A stretch of DNA of 64,000 nt, from positions 186,001 through 250,000 of the forward strand of contig JABSSW010000040.1 in NCBI GenBank assembly GCA_018902385.1. Direction: 5' to 3'. A model generated the notes under the pieces. The model did no database searches. It saw only the letters and a program-made list of their open reading frames with translations, and was not told the origin of the DNA. A program made the translations under genes and the position numbers. Shown here piece after piece: positions 61,568 through 64,000 of this stretch; within the stretch, counting starts at the first letter, position 1, and each line of letters begins with the position of its first letter. Source of the DNA: Physcia stellaris. Lineage: Eukaryota > Ascomycota > Lecanoromycetes > Caliciales > Physciaceae.

Positions 61568-63979
61568 ATGGAGGGCAATGAGTCATATTCGAAGCTGGCA
61601 GAAGAGGACCGACCTGACAACTTAAGTACCGGTAGTTATCCAGGTCATGTTCGCCGCCAATCGTCCCTTATAAAGTCCTTCACTGCTCTCAAACGTGTTG
61701 GTTCTAAGCTCACCACCAACCGGGCTGTCACTAGCCCAGCAGGCTCAAATTTCAACTCCACAACTGATCTCCTGGACAACCTGAAGCAAGCTCCCAAACT
61801 ACCAAAAGATGGTAATGCATCTAAACTGTCCTTCTTCTCCGGCTTGAACAATCGAGCAGATCATCCTAATAACTCTAGCAATCCAGCTTCAGGCTTAGGT
61901 CACAGTGAGTTTCTCCCATGGCTTCCACCTCTGAGCCACTATCTACATCCCGTATGAATCAACGAGGGCTAGACATTGAAACATTGCTCCTTGGTCTGTC
62001 CCTTTCAGTCATGGCTAGGGAATGCCTGTGATTCAACCCTCCAATATTATGGCTACATCTCTTGCCACTCGACGCTTCCTAGAAATTGGTATCACCAACC
62101 TTACAACATTTCCTTTCCTACAATGACCGAAAATTCCCATAACTCATCGATTACTAGAGAATGGAATTACTGACTCTACAGTTAATAGAATCGGAAAAGA
62201 AAAGCGTGCCAAGCCCAGGTACTGATACCAAGGCTTCTGGAAACAGATTTGGTCGCAAGTCTTTCAACCGTCAGCCGAAACCACCATTTCAGGAGGGAGA
62301 CCACAGAGTTCCTCCGTTCCGACGTAGTACATACGCTCCAACGACTGATGCCGCACAACCACAGCGGCAACGGAATCGGGTCTCCATTTCGACTCTTATG
62401 GGTCCTATACAGCCCGGTCACGATGTCGGACGTGGTATTCCTCGTAGCAGCACTACAGGCAACCTGGAGGCGAGGTCAACATATATGGGCCAAATGCGCA
62501 GCTTCATGCGCTCAACCTCAAGCAGTGCAGCCCGTCAACGAACGGGTATCCCTATTCCAACCACCGCGACTCAGTCAGACACGCGCCGTCCAAGCGTAGG
62601 GCAGCCGTCCACACTCAACATCAGTCGCCCCAGCACTCGTGGTCCGAGGCTGAGCTCTTCAAATTCCAGCCGCGCTCTACGATCCCAGGCCCGAAGCGAT
62701 CTGCCGTTCCGGGAGCTGTACAGTCCTGGCGAGGAGAAGGGCCAAGTCGCTTCGGTAGCCCCTTACTTCATGGAGCCTGGCTATCTTCCCGCGGGAGATG
62801 CACGAGAGGTCAGAATACCAGAGGCACCGAAGGAGGTTGGGCCGTTTGCAGAAGCTCGCGATCCTATCTCTAACCTCATCGATCCCGAAATCGGATGGAA
62901 CATTCGGCAGTATCTGAAAACAGAGGAGAGAGTACGGAGTACAGCGGAGACACCAGAGTGGCTGGACACGCCCGACTGCGACTCGATTGAAGCAGCCAAG
63001 GCGAGTCAAGCACGTTTTGAAGACAAGCCAGGTCACACACCGCTTCATCTTCCGGGAGTGAAGCACGAGACTGGTCCGGCGTCTGGCTTTGACATGTCAG
63101 TACTCCGTCCCAGCGCGCTTGATAACTGGCATGAAGAGTCTGAGAATCATGATATTTGGGGGGCGAATCAAACACCAAGCGAGGTAAACAGCGCGAGAGT
63201 GTAGGTGGCAGCAAGGGGGTGTCGTTCACTGGTCATAACAGACAACACGAGACAATGGGTTACTACGAAGAGGAAGGGTACACTGCTCCCGCACGGTGCG
63301 AGAGCATTGACTATAGCGAAGGAGATACGATTATTCGAGGTGGCAAAGGAGACACGGACACCGACGCTGACTCCATCCACTCTCTCATCACGCGCACAAA
63401 GAATTCCGTTTCCATGGCCTTGGAACATGAGGAGGATGATCCTCGCAATGTGAGCACCAACCTTCACTCTTCCAAACAAACATTCCATCTAACTGCATCG
63501 TTTCCCCCCACCCGTATCTTGAACTTAGACCCAAGCCTCAAATCCCAGCTTCCACGGCTTCTGCACCCCGTGGCTAACTGTGTTCGTAGATTTACGAAGC
63601 CATGGATCGAGGCTACTGGTCCGGTCGCATCTCCAGCCTGAACGACAAATACCACAATGAAACCATGTCTGTAAATCTCCCTGCCCTCCACCGCACGACA
63701 GACGACGCCAGCCGCATGCGTCGCGCGTTCGGAGAACTGGCCCACTTCTGCAAGACCTCTGAAGCGAAGAAGTCCATGGAAAGGTACGCCTTTGACTATT
63801 GGAAGCTGCAGGGTCACCAGGCGCCCGCTCCGATCGGGTCTACGGGCTTTGGACCACGTCCTGTCGCTGCGGCCACGAGCCAGGAGAAGAAAGCCGGAGA
63901 AGGAGGGGCGTTGGCGAAGAAGGAGAGGATGGGCGGTATGTTGGGGAAGTTGGGGTTGAGGCGCAAGAGTGGTGTTTGA
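61568..63979 (+). CDS. Ser/Arg-rich protein of unknown function with conserved C-terminus
   Basis: Exon model 61568-61904, 62189-63449, 63590-63979; about 662 aa. Introns are 284 and 140 nt, long for this window; phases agree (GLGH to KSEKKSVPSPG; DDPRN to IYEAMDRGYWSG). First two thirds are disordered and Ser/Thr/Arg/Pro-rich (SSLIKSFTALKRVGSK, many RxxS sites). The ordered-looking parts are LIDPEIGWNIRQYLKTEERV and the C-terminal YWSGRISSLNDKYHNETMSV, RRAFGELAHFCKTSEAKKSM. I do not know the family. The frame changes at the G-run 63158-63163: one more G joins ENHDIWG to GESNTKRGKQ and the frame then runs on to 63449. A 32-nt intron could also reconcile it but is too short to be spliced. Stop at 63977-63979. 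Confidence 0.65.
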
Positions 63980-64000
63980 AGGTCATTTCGCAGAAAGTCG

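Noticed and set aside
1-64000. CRISPR arrays, tRNA or rRNA genes, and autonomous transposons
   Set aside because: I looked for spaced repeats, tRNA T-loop patterns and transposase or reverse-transcriptase motifs and saw none that convinced me; weak or intron-containing tRNAs could be missed by eye.

Overview
This is a nuclear segment from a filamentous ascomycete (Pezizomycotina; Dothideomycetes is my best guess from gene content, not proven). The basis is single-copy fungal genes split by short introns (mostly 45-60 nt, GTRNGT-like donors, CTRAC/CTAAC-type branch sites, AG acceptors), genes on both strands, and no operons or tRNAs that I could find. I traced exons by hand by matching splice phase and conserved protein sequence, so coordinates are models.

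Layout. 1-8.5 kb: 5'-truncated MFS transporter (+), TMEM135-like membrane protein (+), DUF2458 protein (-), Cys-rich single-pass membrane protein (-), Cox14-like mitochondrial protein (+). 8.5-16 kb: a complete TOR kinase (-). 16-26 kb: kelch protein (+), disordered Ser-rich protein (+), YggS/PLPBP protein (-), MscS channel with EF-hand (+). 27-37 kb, all minus: C2H2 zinc-finger protein, Pro/Ala/Gln-rich minisatellite protein, CCCH protein, double-GFA-domain protein. 37-43 kb, all plus: DUF1989 protein, NADPH-dependent reductase, 102-aa membrane protein, 120-aa secreted Cys-rich protein, then a doubtful hypothetical locus. 44-51 kb, minus: ARP6, two tandem RNase III-like paralogs, homeobox factor. 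51-54 kb is a gene desert. 54-64 kb: HPR1/THOC1 (-) divergent from aquarius/Cwf11 (+), then a Ser-rich protein (+).

Functional threads: TOR growth control; mRNA biogenesis (spliceosomal aquarius and the THO subunit share a 280-bp intergenic region); chromatin (ARP6 of SWR1); homeobox, C2H2 and CCCH regulators; one effector-like secreted protein. There is no metabolic gene cluster.

Most notable observations: (i) three short introns that are multiples of three and stop-free, so they hide as in-frame insertions in the TOR FRB domain, the homeodomain recognition helix and an RNase III-like protein; (ii) six apparent -1 breaks in otherwise good genes, five in or beside G-runs, pointing to a systematic base-calling problem; (iii) two families of short diverged dispersed repeats, one copy lying inside an intron of the CCCH gene; (iv) a tandem pair of RNase III-fold proteins lacking half of the catalytic acids; (v) a 15-nt palindrome repeated at exact 30-bp spacing in the gene desert.
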